Source: DASRRB01 sp036732755
Lineage (GTDB): Bacteria > Planctomycetota > B15-G4 > SIAN01
Reading direction: 5' to 3'
Length of the DNA stretch: 11,442 nt
NCBI GenBank assembly: GCA_036732755.1
Contig: DAINBU010000143.1
Coordinates: forward strand, 1-11,442
Shown here: positions 1 to 9,574 of the stretch, piece by piece
How the letters are laid out: each line of letters begins with the position of its first letter
How positions within the stretch are numbered: the stretch's first letter is position 1
Program-made: the position numbers and the translations under genes
The notes under the pieces: generated by a model
Told to the model about the DNA's origin: nothing
The model's database searches: none
Seen by the model: the letters and a program-made list of their open reading frames with translations, nothing else

Positions 1-26
1 CCCAACGTGCCCTGGGTGTCTGCCAT
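1..26 (-). CDS. 5' end of an unidentified gene running off the left edge
   Basis: An ATG at 26-24 opens a minus-strand frame reading M-A-D-T-Q-G-T-L before the window ends. The start is supported by a near-perfect Shine-Dalgarno sequence, AGGAGAG, on the minus strand at 39-33, six bases before the ATG. It also lies downstream of the strong hairpin that ends the preceding gene. Eight residues are too few to name a product. Confidence 0.5.
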
Positions 27-98
27 GCGTCGCTCTCCTGGCCTGCGCCGCGTCGGCGCGTCCGTCCGCGCGCCGCGTCCCGGATTTGGGGAGCGAAG

Positions 99-104
99 AT
101 GCTA
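99..104 (-). promoter_or_regulatory. possible -10 element for the gene at the left edge
   Basis: On the minus strand the hexamer TAGCAT lies about 73 bases before the ATG at position 26 and after the hairpin at 144-177. The same octamer context (GATGCTAG on the plus strand) occurs at the well-formed promoter upstream of the DksA-like gene (11286-11293). I see no convincing -35 box 16-18 bases upstream, so this is a weak call resting on position and the shared sequence. Confidence 0.25.
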
Positions 105-143
105 GGACCTCGCGCGGGCGCGCGCCAGTGAACGGGAACGGAA

Positions 144-177
144 GCGGCGCCGCAGAACGGCCGTTCCGCGGCGCCGC
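144..177 (-). terminator. strong near-perfect hairpin, probable terminator of the 204-782 gene
   Basis: This 34-base near-perfect palindrome has 10-base arms GCGGCGCCGC at 144-153 and 168-177, an inner 12-base palindrome GAACGGCCGTTC at 155-166, and one A/C mismatch (154/167). It begins 27 bases after the stop codon of the small secreted protein gene. On the minus strand it is followed by a modestly T-rich stretch (TTCCGTTCCCGTTC) rather than a clean T run. Intrinsic termination is therefore likely but not textbook. A bidirectional protein-binding site is the alternative. Confidence 0.6.
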
Positions 178-203
178 GCGTGGTTCAGGAGAGGGGGCGC
201 GGG

Positions 204-782
204 TCAGACCTTGCGCAGCTCCTTCGCCTCGGTCAGGACCTTCCAGCGCCGGTCGGTCAGCTTGAGCAGCGCGTCCTGCCGGTGGAACTCGTCGCCCGGC
301 CGCGTCAACGTGAGGACCAGCGCGCGGTCCTCCACCCACGTCTTGCGGCGGTCGCGGTAGACGCGGTCGATCAGGCCGGTGAGGTGGACGCTCAGCACGT
401 CGACGTTCGGGTCGATCTTCCCGAGGCTGATCAGCACCTCGGCGGTCCCCTTGTCGGCGAGCTTGCCGCGCGCCTCTTCGAGCGTCTTCCAAGTCTTGCC
501 GGTCCGCTTCTCGACCGCCTCCTTCACGACCGGGTCGTTGGTGCCGCGGTACTTGCGGCCGGCGACGTCGGTGTCGGCCCAGGCGCCGAGGCTCAGCGGC
601 ACCTCCTTGCCGGTGTTGTTGGTGACGGTGAGGCAGACGAAGGCGTAGTCGCCGTCGCCCTCGACGCCTTTCAGGTGAAGCGTGCCGACGCGGTCGACCT
701 TGCAGTCGAGGGTCCAGCGCACGTCCGCGTGGAGCGGCGCGGTGAAGAGCGTGAAGGCGGCGATCAGGAGCGCGAGTCGCAT
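204..782 (-). CDS. small secreted protein of unknown function
   Basis: This 192-residue protein opens with a typical signal peptide: MRLALLIAAF, a hydrophobic core, then LHA followed by Asp20 as a plausible signal peptidase I site. The mature part begins VRWTLDCKVDRVG and continues with strand-rich sequence (YAFVCLTVTNNTGKEVPLSL, residues 46-65) that looks like an immunoglobulin-like beta-sandwich. Basic segments follow toward the C-terminus. I do not recognise the family, and I see no lipobox, catalytic motif or transmembrane segment after the signal, so a periplasmic or exported role is an inference. I chose the ATG at 782 over the in-frame ATG at 830. The latter lies inside the predicted -10 box, and only the later start gives a signal peptide directly at the N-terminus. 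A GGAGG lies 12 bases upstream, rather far. The gene has its own promoter (829-858) and ends before a strong hairpin, so it is probably monocistronic. Confidence 0.8.
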   Translation of the reverse strand: MRLALLIAAFTLFTAPLHADVRWTLDCKVDRVGTLHLKGVEGDGDYAFVCLTVTNNTGKEVPLSLGAWADTDVAGRKYRGTNDPVVKEAVEKRTGKTWKTLEEARGKLADKGTAEVLISLGKIDPNVDVLSVHLTGLIDRVYRDRRKTWVEDRALVLTLTRPGDEFHRQDALLKLTDRRWKVLTEAKELRKV

Positions 783-828
783 GGGTCCGTTCAGCCTCCG
801 CAGCCAGGTTCGATCGGAAGGGCGCGGC

Positions 829-858
829 ATTTCAGCGCCGCACCGGCTCGGGTGTCAA
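829..858 (-). promoter_or_regulatory. sigma70-type promoter of the small secreted protein gene
   Basis: On the minus strand a perfect TTGACA (858-853) is followed after 18 bases by TGAAAT (834-829), matching TATAAT at four of six positions. Transcription would start near position 822, giving a leader of about 40 bases before the ATG at 782. The element lies in the 92-base gap after the prepilin-like gene, so the downstream gene need not depend on read-through. Confidence 0.6.
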
Positions 859-874
859 GGAAACGCTCGCTGCC

Positions 875-1525
875 TCACTCCGACAGCATCTTCTTGAGCT
901 CGGGGCTCGGGGAGTCGGGGCCGACCGTCACCCAATCTTGGTCCTCGGGCAGCTCGGACTTGAAGTCCTTCACGTCGATCGCGCCGACGTGCGAGTCGGC
1001 GTAGACGATGTTGGTCAAGTGCTTGTGGTTCGCCCGGCCGGTGCCGTCGCCGTTGTCGTTGTCGTCCGACGCGAGGACCTCCTCGCCGAGCTTGTTCTTG
1101 TTGATCGCGAACGTCTTGTTGTCGCGGCCCGCGTACGAGATGCAGGTCTTGTCGAAGCTCTGGAAGTCCTTGAGCCCCGACGCCGGCGTCTTCGGATCGT
1201 CCGCCGAGCGCGTCTCGTCGTTCGTTCCGGGGCAGCGGAACAGCGAGTCGGCTTCCTTGTCGGAGATCTGTCCGTCCTTCAGGAGCACGAGGAGCATGCG
1301 CGGGCCCGACTCCTTGGGGAAGTTGCCCCGGTTGCGCGTGTCGGCCCAGAGCTGCAGGTTGCCGGCGAGCTGGCGGAGCTGTTCCTGGCAGGCGTGCTGG
1401 TTCGCGGTCGCCTTGGCGTTGCTGATCAGCGGCACGGCGAGGCCCATCAGCAGGCCGAGGATCGCGATCACCGCGAGCAGCTCGATCAGCGTGAAGCCGG
1501 CCCGGCGGGTCGAGGAGGCTTTCAT
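875..1525 (-). CDS. prepilin-like protein with type IV pilin/pseudopilin N-terminus
   Basis: This 216-residue protein carries the class III signal of type IV pilins and type II secretion pseudopilins. A short basic leader, MKASSTRRAG, precedes a cut after Gly10, and the mature N-terminus FTLIELLAVIAILGLLMGLA has Phe at +1 and the conserved Glu at +5 (Glu15). The hydrophobic helix (11-30) would be the membrane anchor and assembly helix. Farther on lie a CPG (98-100), Cys128, an acidic run rich in Asp and Asn (154-160), and a C-terminal YADSHVGAID segment (175-184). That last segment resembles the DGHV-type motif of the large prepilin-like families of Planctomycetota and relatives. A prepilin peptidase, not in this window, would process it. 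The ATG at 1525 has a strong AAGGAGT ribosome site five bases upstream. There is no pilus operon around it, so whether it serves a pilus, a pseudopilus or a surface protein is unknown. Confidence 0.88.
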   Translation of the reverse strand: MKASSTRRAGFTLIELLAVIAILGLLMGLAVPLISNAKATANQHACQEQLRQLAGNLQLWADTRNRGNFPKESGPRMLLVLLKDGQISDKEADSLFRCPGTNDETRSADDPKTPASGLKDFQSFDKTCISYAGRDNKTFAINKNKLGEEVLASDDNDNGDGTGRANHKHLTNIVYADSHVGAIDVKDFKSELPEDQDWVTVGPDSPSPELKKMLSE

Positions 1526-1556
1526 GGGGACTCCTTGCAGCAGGATCGGACCGGGA

Positions 1557-1584
1557 AGCATAGTGCGAAAGCGCGCGGACGTAA
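1557..1584 (-). promoter_or_regulatory. weak candidate promoter of the prepilin-like gene
   Basis: On the minus strand TATGCT (1562-1557) lies 32 bases before the ATG at 1525. The hexamer 16 bases upstream, TTACGT (1584-1579), is only a poor -35 match. The placement just before a strong ribosome site makes a promoter likely somewhere here, but the boxes are unconvincing. Confidence 0.25.
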
Positions 1585-1611
1585 CGCACAGTGGCGGCGC
1601 CGCCCGACGAA

Positions 1612-1659
1612 GTGCCGCCGGCTCCGCCGTCGTGGGTGCCGCCGGCTCCACCGTCGTGG
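1612..1659. repeat. tandem 24-bp duplication between metK and the prepilin-like gene
   Basis: Two head-to-tail copies of a 24-base unit (1612-1635 and 1636-1659, beginning GTGCCGCCGGCTCC) differ at one position (G at 1626, A at 1650). They lie ten bases after the metK stop on the transcribed strand. The remaining intergenic stretch (1526-1668) holds a GGCGGCGCCGCC palindrome at 1593-1604 and the probable prepilin promoter. No gene is visible there. Confidence 0.85.
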
Positions 1660-1668
1660 CCGCCTCCG

Positions 1669-2829
1669 TCAGGCCCCGCAGTCCTTCCGCAGCGCCTCGG
1701 CCTTGCCGGTCTGCTCCCAGCTGAACTGGCTGCGCCCGAAGTGGCCGTGGCGCGCCGTCTCGAAGTAGATCGGCTTCAACAGATCGAGGTCGCGGATGAT
1801 CGCGCCCGGCCGCAGGTCGAAGTGGCGGTGGATCGCCTTCTCGATCTTCTCCTCGTCGACCTTGGCCGTCCCGAAGGTGTCGATCGAGACCGAGACGGGC
1901 CTCGCGACGCCGATCGCGTAGGCGACCTGCACCTCGCAGCGCTCGGCGAGACGCGCCGCGACGACGTTTTTCGCGACCCAGCGCGCCGCGTAGGCGGCCG
2001 AGCGGTCGACCTTCGAGGGGTCCTTGCCGCTGAAGGCGCCGCCGCCGTGCCGCCCCATCCCGCCGTAGCTGTCGACGATGATCTTGCGGCCGGTGACGCC
2101 GGTGTCGCCCTGCGGGCCGCCGATGACGAAGCGGCCGGTCGGGTTGACGTGGATCTTGGTGTCCGCGTCCATCATCTTGGCCGGGATCTCCGACTTGATC
2201 ACGTGCTTGATCATGTCGGCCGTGATCTTCTCGTGCTCGGCGTCGGGCTCGTGCTGCGTCGAGATCACGACCGCCTCGACGCGCTTCGGCTTCTGGCCGT
2301 CGTACTCGATCGTCACCTGGCTCTTTGCGTCGGGACGGAGGTACTTGATCTTCTTGGAGAAGCGCAGGTCGGCGAGCTTCATGATCAGCCGGTGCGCGAA
2401 CATGATCGGCATCGGCATCAGCTCGGGCGTCTCGTCGCACGCGTAGCCGAACATGAGCCCCTGGTCGCCGGCGCCCTGCTCGAGGTGGACCTTGCGGTCC
2501 TTGGCGACGCCCTGCGCGATGTCGGGCGACTGGTTGTGGATCGAGACCATGACCCCGCAGGTGTCGCCGCAGATGCCGAAGCGGTCGTCGGTGTAGCCGA
2601 CCTTGTTCAGCGTCTCGCGCGCGACCTGCATGTAGTCGACCTTCGCCGTGGTCGTGAGCTCTCCGGCGATGACCACCTGCCCGGTCGTGAGCAGCGTCTC
2701 GCACGCCACGCGCGAGACGGCGTCCTGCTCGAGGCACGCGTCGAGGATCGAGTCGGAGATCTGGTCGGCGAGCTTGTCGGGGTGGCCCATGGCCACCGAC
2801 TCGGAGGTGAAGAGGGTCCGCTTGCCCAT
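1669..2829 (-). CDS. metK: S-adenosylmethionine synthetase (methionine adenosyltransferase)
   Basis: MetK makes S-adenosylmethionine from methionine and ATP in the cytosol, releasing phosphate and diphosphate. It is the cell's methyl donor source. The 386-residue length is normal for the bacterial family. Visible hallmarks are TSESVAMGHPDK (8-19) with the catalytic His16 and Asp18, the ATP-binding GAGDQG signature at 119-124, and the phosphate-binding GGGAFSGKD signature at 262-270. The C-terminal FGRSQFSWEQT (364-374) is also present. All three pseudo-symmetric domains are there with no truncation. The ATG at 2829 starts the conserved MGKRTLFTSES exactly where the family starts. Its Shine-Dalgarno sequence, GGAGA, is about 11 bases away, so translation may rely partly on leader structure. 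It follows waaA on the same strand after 110 bases and could be co-transcribed with secA-waaA, as no clear promoter is seen in the gap. Confidence 0.98.
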   Translation of the reverse strand: MGKRTLFTSESVAMGHPDKLADQISDSILDACLEQDAVSRVACETLLTTGQVVIAGELTTTAKVDYMQVARETLNKVGYTDDRFGICGDTCGVMVSIHNQSPDIAQGVAKDRKVHLEQGAGDQGLMFGYACDETPELMPMPIMFAHRLIMKLADLRFSKKIKYLRPDAKSQVTIEYDGQKPKRVEAVVISTQHEPDAEHEKITADMIKHVIKSEIPAKMMDADTKIHVNPTGRFVIGGPQGDTGVTGRKIIVDSYGGMGRHGGGAFSGKDPSKVDRSAAYAARWVAKNVVAARLAERCEVQVAYAIGVARPVSVSIDTFGTAKVDEEKIEKAIHRHFDLRPGAIIRDLDLLKPIYFETARHGHFGRSQFSWEQTGKAEALRKDCGA

Positions 2830-2864
2830 TTCGATCGAGGTCTCCGTGGTCGTCCGCGCCCGCG

Positions 2865-2901
2865 GAATCGCGGCGGGGTGGGTGGAAAGGGGTCGCGATT
2901 C
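2865..2901 (-). promoter_or_regulatory. hairpin in the metK leader
   Basis: Perfect 8-base inverted repeats GAATCGCG (2865-2872) and CGCGATTC (2894-2901) enclose a 21-base loop, 36 bases before the metK ATG. The transcript would carry a pyrimidine-rich loop (CCCCTTTCCACCCACCCC). It does not match the SAM-I or SAM-II riboswitch cores as I know them. A regulatory role is an inference from position before a SAM-synthesis gene. Confidence 0.35.
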
Positions 2902-2921
2902 TGCCGTCCGGCGCGCCGATC

Positions 2922-2937
2922 GGAAGCCTCGGCTTCC
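2922..2937 (-). terminator. short hairpin directly after waaA
   Basis: GGAAGC-CTCG-GCTTCC forms a six-base stem with a tetraloop, beginning three bases beyond the waaA stop. On the minus strand no T run follows, so it is at best a weak intrinsic terminator, or an RNA-processing/stability hairpin at the waaA-metK junction. Confidence 0.35.
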
Positions 2938-2939
2938 CC

Positions 2940-4264
2940 TCAGTGCCGCCCGATCCACGCGGCGAGCGCCTCGAGCGTGCGCCCGGTCGCGCCTTGCAGG
3001 CCCGCCGCCGCCTCCTGCGCGCGCCCGCCGAGGTCGCGCCGCGCGGCCGGGTCCCCGAGCAGGCGCGCGAGCTCGCGGCCGAGGGCCGCGCCGTCCGCGA
3101 CCTCGACGGCAGCCGCGCGCTCTTTCAGGCGCGCGACCTCGCGCGAGAAATTCTCGGTCCCCGGTCCGAACAGCGTCGGCCTGCCGAGCGCCGCCGGCTC
3201 GAGCACGTTCTGGCCGCCGCGCGGCACGAGCGAGCCGCCGACGAAGGCGACCTCCGCGAGCTCGTAGACCGCTTCGAGCTCGCCGATGGTGTCGACGACG
3301 ACGACCGAGCCGGCGGGCGCCGTCGTCCCGGCGCGGCGCAGCACGGTGAGCCGCACGGCGTTCCGCCCGGCGCGCTCGACCTCCCGCGCGACCTCCTCGC
3401 CGCGCTCGACGTGGCGCGGCGCGACCAGCAGGCGCAGCCCCGGCGCGACGGCCTCGAGCCGCGGCAGCAGCGCGACCAGCAGCTCCTCCTCGCCCGGGTG
3501 GGTGCTGCCCCCCGCGAGGACGCGCGCGCCGTCCGTGAGCCCGCACTCGGCGCGCAGGCGCGCCACCTTCGCCGGGTCGGCGGCGGTGCGCAGCGCATCG
3601 TGCTTGAGGTTGCCCGGGACCGTGACGCGCTCCGGCGCGACGCCGAGCGCGCGCAGCCTCTGCGCCACCCCCTCGTCCAGCGCCGACCATGCGTCGACCT
3701 GCGCGAAGAGGCGGGCGAGCGGCTCGAGGCGGCGGTAGCGCCGGAACGAGCGTTCCGAGACGCGCGCGTTCACGACCGCGACCGGGACGCCACGGGCGCG
3801 CGCCTCGGCGAGCACGTTGGGCCAGAGCTCGAGCTCGACCAGGACCAGCGCGACCGGCCGCACGCGCTCGAAGACGCGCCGCACCGCGAAGCGCGCGTCG
3901 AGCGGGAACTGCAGGACGAAGCGTCCCGGCTTCCCGCCGTGCAGCTCGCGCGCGAGCGCGAGCCCGGCGCCCGTCGTCGCGCTGACGGCGACGTCGAGGT
4001 CGGGGCGCCGCTCGGCGAAGCGGTCGATCAGGGCGCGCGACAATCGCAGTTCGCCGACCGAGACGGCGTGGAACCAGACGCACGGTCGCTCGCCCGCTCG
4101 ACGCTCGCCGCGGCCGAGCCGCCCGCCGAGCGACGCGCGCAGCGCCGGGTCGCGCCGCGACCTCCAGGCGAACCACGGCGCCGCGAGTACGCAGAAGAGC
4201 AGCGCCGCTGCGGAATAGAGCGCGTGCGGCAGCGCCGGGATCGGCGGCGGGCCTCCCTGCCGCG

Positions 4265-4268
<4 letters not shown>
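2940..4268 (-). CDS. waaA: 3-deoxy-D-manno-octulosonic acid (Kdo) transferase
   Basis: WaaA (KdtA) transfers Kdo from CMP-Kdo to the lipid A precursor on the cytoplasmic face of the inner membrane. The 442-residue protein has an N-terminal membrane anchor (ALYSAAALLFCVLAAPWFAW, 16-35). VWFHAVSVGE follows (64-73), with Glu73 in the position of the catalytic base of the family. ELELWPN (145-151), PGNLKHD (218-224), GGSTHPGEEE (253-262) and GGSLVPRGGQNVLEPAALG (344-362) follow, all hallmarks of this GT-B glycosyltransferase. No ATG is available near the N-terminus. I chose the TTG at 4268 because it overlaps the secA stop as TTGA and has GGAG about ten bases upstream, a normal arrangement for translational coupling. 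The in-frame GTG farther upstream would sit inside secA's zinc-motif codons. The presence of this gene indicates an LPS-containing outer membrane. Whether it adds one or more Kdo residues cannot be read from the sequence. Confidence 0.95.
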
Positions 4269-7495
<3,227 letters not shown>

Positions 7496-7614
7496 GGCCG
7501 TTCCGCGGGGGACGCCGCCCGCGAAGTCGCCGCGACGTGGTGCCGATCGGGAGATCGGTCCGGCCGGGCCGCTCGGCGAGCGAAGGGAGCGGCGCTACGG
7601 GAAGAAACGGAGAC

Positions 7615-7642
7615 CTTTAACGGGGTCCCCCGGGTGCGTCAA
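7615..7642 (-). promoter_or_regulatory. sigma70-type promoter of secA
   Basis: On the minus strand TTGACG (7642-7637, five of six to consensus) is followed after 16 bases by TTAAAG (7620-7615, three of six). Transcription would start near 7608 and leave a leader of about 110 bases before the secA ATG. That leader contains CCGATC-GGGA-GATCGG (7543-7558), a short tetraloop hairpin. No gene is seen in the 185-base gap 7496-7680. Confidence 0.5.
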
Positions 7643-7664
7643 CCTGGACGCCGCGCGCCAGGTT
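7641..7664. repeat. inverted repeat touching the secA -35 box
   Basis: The 7-base arms AACCTGG (7641-7647) and CCAGGTT (7658-7664) flank ten GC-rich bases. The left arm shares its first two bases with the TTGACG -35 hexamer, and the repeat begins 16 bases after the stop of the response-regulator gene. It may be a terminator stem for that gene (no T run follows) or an operator for secA. The sequence alone does not decide between them. Confidence 0.45.
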
Positions 7665-7680
7665 GTCGCCGTCGCCTCGC

Positions 7681-8589
7681 TCACGCACCGGGAGGTGGGC
7701 CCGTTCCCGACGTCTTGAGGAGCGACTCGACGAAGTACAGCAAGACGTCGGCCTGAAACGGCTTGACCAGGAAGGCGTTGGCGCCGGCGGGCGGCTTCAC
7801 GAGCAGCTCGAAGGGTCCGTTGGCGGCGTCGGCGGCGGTCCGCTGCAACGGCCGCTTCGACGAGAGGAGCACCGGGATCGCGGCGCGCGCCGGGTCGGCC
7901 TTGAGCTCGGCGGTCGCCTCGAGGCCGGTCTTGCGCGGCATGTCGACGTCCATGATCACGAGCTGGTGGCGCGTCGCGTCGGCCCGCAGGAGCCCCTCGA
8001 CGCCGTCGTGCGCGACGTCGGAGTCGAAACCGCGGGAGTCGAGGAAGGCGGCCAGCGTCTCGGCCGCGACGCGGTCGTCGTCGACGATCAGGATCCGCAG
8101 GCCGCGCCGCGTGGCCGGGCAGACCTGCGAGGTCGACAGGAAGGTCCGCAGGTCGTGGAGCGTCGGGAGCTTCGCCTCGTTCCAGCGCCGCTCGATCTGC
8201 TCCTTCAGGTCGGCGTTGTAGCGCAGCGTCTCCTCCCACGTGCGCTGCTCCTCCGGATCGGCGGCGTCGGGCTTGAACATCCAGTCGTGCGTGTCGACCG
8301 AGAGGAAGTACTCGCCGACGATCAGGTGCTCGCCGAGCACGAGCTTCATCAGTCCGTAGCGCCGGTTGCCGAGCTGCAGCGTGTACTCGTCGACGATCTT
8401 CTCGGGCGGCCGCGCCGGCTCGTGCCGGAAGACGCCGGGCAGCTTCGGCGGCAGCAGCGCGGCGACGCGCTGCCCCTCGGTGTCGGGCAGCTTCGGCAGG
8501 CGCGGACAGGGCGTCGTCCCCCACGCCGTCTCGAGGTAGATCTCGATCGCGCGCTTCAGGTCGTCGGCGCGGAACTGCGCGAGCTTCAC
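7681..8589 (-). CDS. response-regulator receiver protein with an unrecognised N-terminal domain
   Basis: This 302-residue protein has two parts. Residues 1-155 form a soluble alpha/beta-looking domain I do not recognise, with landmarks ETAWG (20-24), EYTLQLGNRRYGLMKLVLGE (68-87), EYFLSVDTHD (93-102) and a helical, charged end (112-140). Residues 164-292 are a CheY-like receiver domain: LRILIVDDD with acidic Asp170-172, phospho-acceptor Asp214 in MDVDMP, LLSSK (241-245) for the conserved Ser/Thr, and LVKPF with Lys276. Unusually, an extra LVKPP (263-267) precedes the real-looking LVKPF by 11 residues, as if the loop were duplicated. No DNA-binding or enzymatic output domain follows the receiver domain, so the N-terminal part is probably the output or partner domain. 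The start is the GTG at 8589, overlapping the pyrD stop as GTGA, which implies translational coupling and the same transcript. No histidine kinase is in the window. Confidence 0.87.
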   Translation of the reverse strand: MKLAQFRADDLKRAIEIYLETAWGTTPCPRLPKLPDTEGQRVAALLPPKLPGVFRHEPARPPEKIVDEYTLQLGNRRYGLMKLVLGEHLIVGEYFLSVDTHDWMFKPDAADPEEQRTWEETLRYNADLKEQIERRWNEAKLPTLHDLRTFLSTSQVCPATRRGLRILIVDDDRVAAETLAAFLDSRGFDSDVAHDGVEGLLRADATRHQLVIMDVDMPRKTGLEATAELKADPARAAIPVLLSSKRPLQRTAADAANGPFELLVKPPAGANAFLVKPFQADVLLYFVESLLKTSGTGPPPGA

Positions 8590-9554
8590 GGCGCGGCGGA
8601 TCCCTGCGCCGTCCCGCCGTCGCGCCGCGCCGCGCGGTGCGCGCGGCCGGTCTGTTCGCCGGGATCGCGCGCCCCGACCTCGTCGAGCAGCGCGGGCAGC
8701 CGCTCCGCCATCTTCCGCAACGCGAGCGGGTCGCGGAACGTCGCCGTCCCGACCTGCACCGCGTGCGCGCCCGCAGCCAGCATCTCCATGACGTCCTCGG
8801 CCGTCTCGACGCCCCCCGCACCGATGATCGGCAGGGCGAGCTTCTTCGCGACAGCGTGCACCAGATAGACGGCCTGCGCCTTGAGCGCCGGCCCGGAAAA
8901 ACCGCCGTGGCCCGCGCCGAGCTTCGGGCGCCCCGTCTTCCAGTCGAGCGCCATGCCGAGCGCCGTGTTGATCAGCGTGAAGCCGTCCGCCCCGCCCGCG
9001 CGGCACGCGTCGGCGATCTCGACGATGTCGGCGACGTTCGGCGAGAGCTTGGCGAAGAGCGGCAGGTCGGTCTGCTCGCGGACCAGGCGCACGCACTCGC
9101 GCGCGAGCTCGGGGCTCTTCGCGAAGGGGAAGCCCGACTCGACGTTGGGGCAGGAGAGATTGAGCTCGATCGCTTGGAAGTCGTCCGGCCGCTCGCGGTG
9201 GGCGCGGGCGAGCTTCCCGGCGATGACGCCGAACTCGGGGAGGCGCTCGCCGGCGACGTTGACCATCAGCGCGGCGCAGCGGCCGCGCATGCGCGCGAGC
9301 GTGACGGCGATCAGGTGGTCGACGCCCTCGTTCGGGAGCCCGATCGAGTTCAGGATCCCGCCCGGCACCTCGACGATGCGCGGCGGCGGGTTTCCCTTGC
9401 GCGGGTGGAGCGTGACCGTCTTCAGGACGACCATGCCCGGCTCGCGCAGGCCGATCCACGCGGCCATCTCGTCCTCGTGGCCGAACGTGCCCGACGCCGA
9501 CAGCAGCGGATTGGCGAGTCGCAGCGGCCCGAGGACGGTGTCGAGCGTGGCCAA
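8586..9554 (-). CDS. pyrD: dihydroorotate dehydrogenase, class 1 (probably NAD-linked 1B catalytic subunit)
   Basis: PyrD oxidises dihydroorotate to orotate with FMN, the fourth step of pyrimidine synthesis. The 322-residue protein shows NPLLSASGTFG (15-25), VLKTVTLHPRKGNPPPR (43-59) with the FMN-contacting Lys45, NSIGLPNEG (69-77), ELNLSCPNV (130-138) with Cys135 as the class 1 catalytic base, and FAKLSPN (167-173). GGFSGPALK (217-225) and IIGAGGV (243-249) follow. A Cys base and no membrane-binding N-terminal helix mark class 1 rather than class 2. The wording around HPRKGNPPPR fits class 1B, which normally pairs with PyrK, not present here. The last 25 or so residues are low-complexity and rich in Arg, Gly and Ala, beyond the usual end. 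The start is a TTG at 9554 with GGAGG eight bases upstream. No ATG is nearby. It lies 20 bases after lspA and overlaps the next gene by four bases. Confidence 0.95.
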   Translation of the reverse strand: MATLDTVLGPLRLANPLLSASGTFGHEDEMAAWIGLREPGMVVLKTVTLHPRKGNPPPRIVEVPGGILNSIGLPNEGVDHLIAVTLARMRGRCAALMVNVAGERLPEFGVIAGKLARAHRERPDDFQAIELNLSCPNVESGFPFAKSPELARECVRLVREQTDLPLFAKLSPNVADIVEIADACRAGGADGFTLINTALGMALDWKTGRPKLGAGHGGFSGPALKAQAVYLVHAVAKKLALPIIGAGGVETAEDVMEMLAAGAHAVQVGTATFRDPLALRKMAERLPALLDEVGARDPGEQTGRAHRAARRDGGTAQGSAAP

Positions 9555-9574
9555 GCGACGAACCTCCGCGCGTT

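Noticed and set aside
1526..2737. The prepilin frame extends upstream through metK as an apparent 620-codon gene.
   Set aside because: The upstream part is low-complexity frame shadow of metK. The strong ribosome site and the prepilin leader place the start at 1525.
1591..3267. Long plus-strand open frames opposite metK and waaA.
   Set aside because: They are shadows of metK and waaA. Codon composition and lack of motifs or ribosome sites argue against coding.
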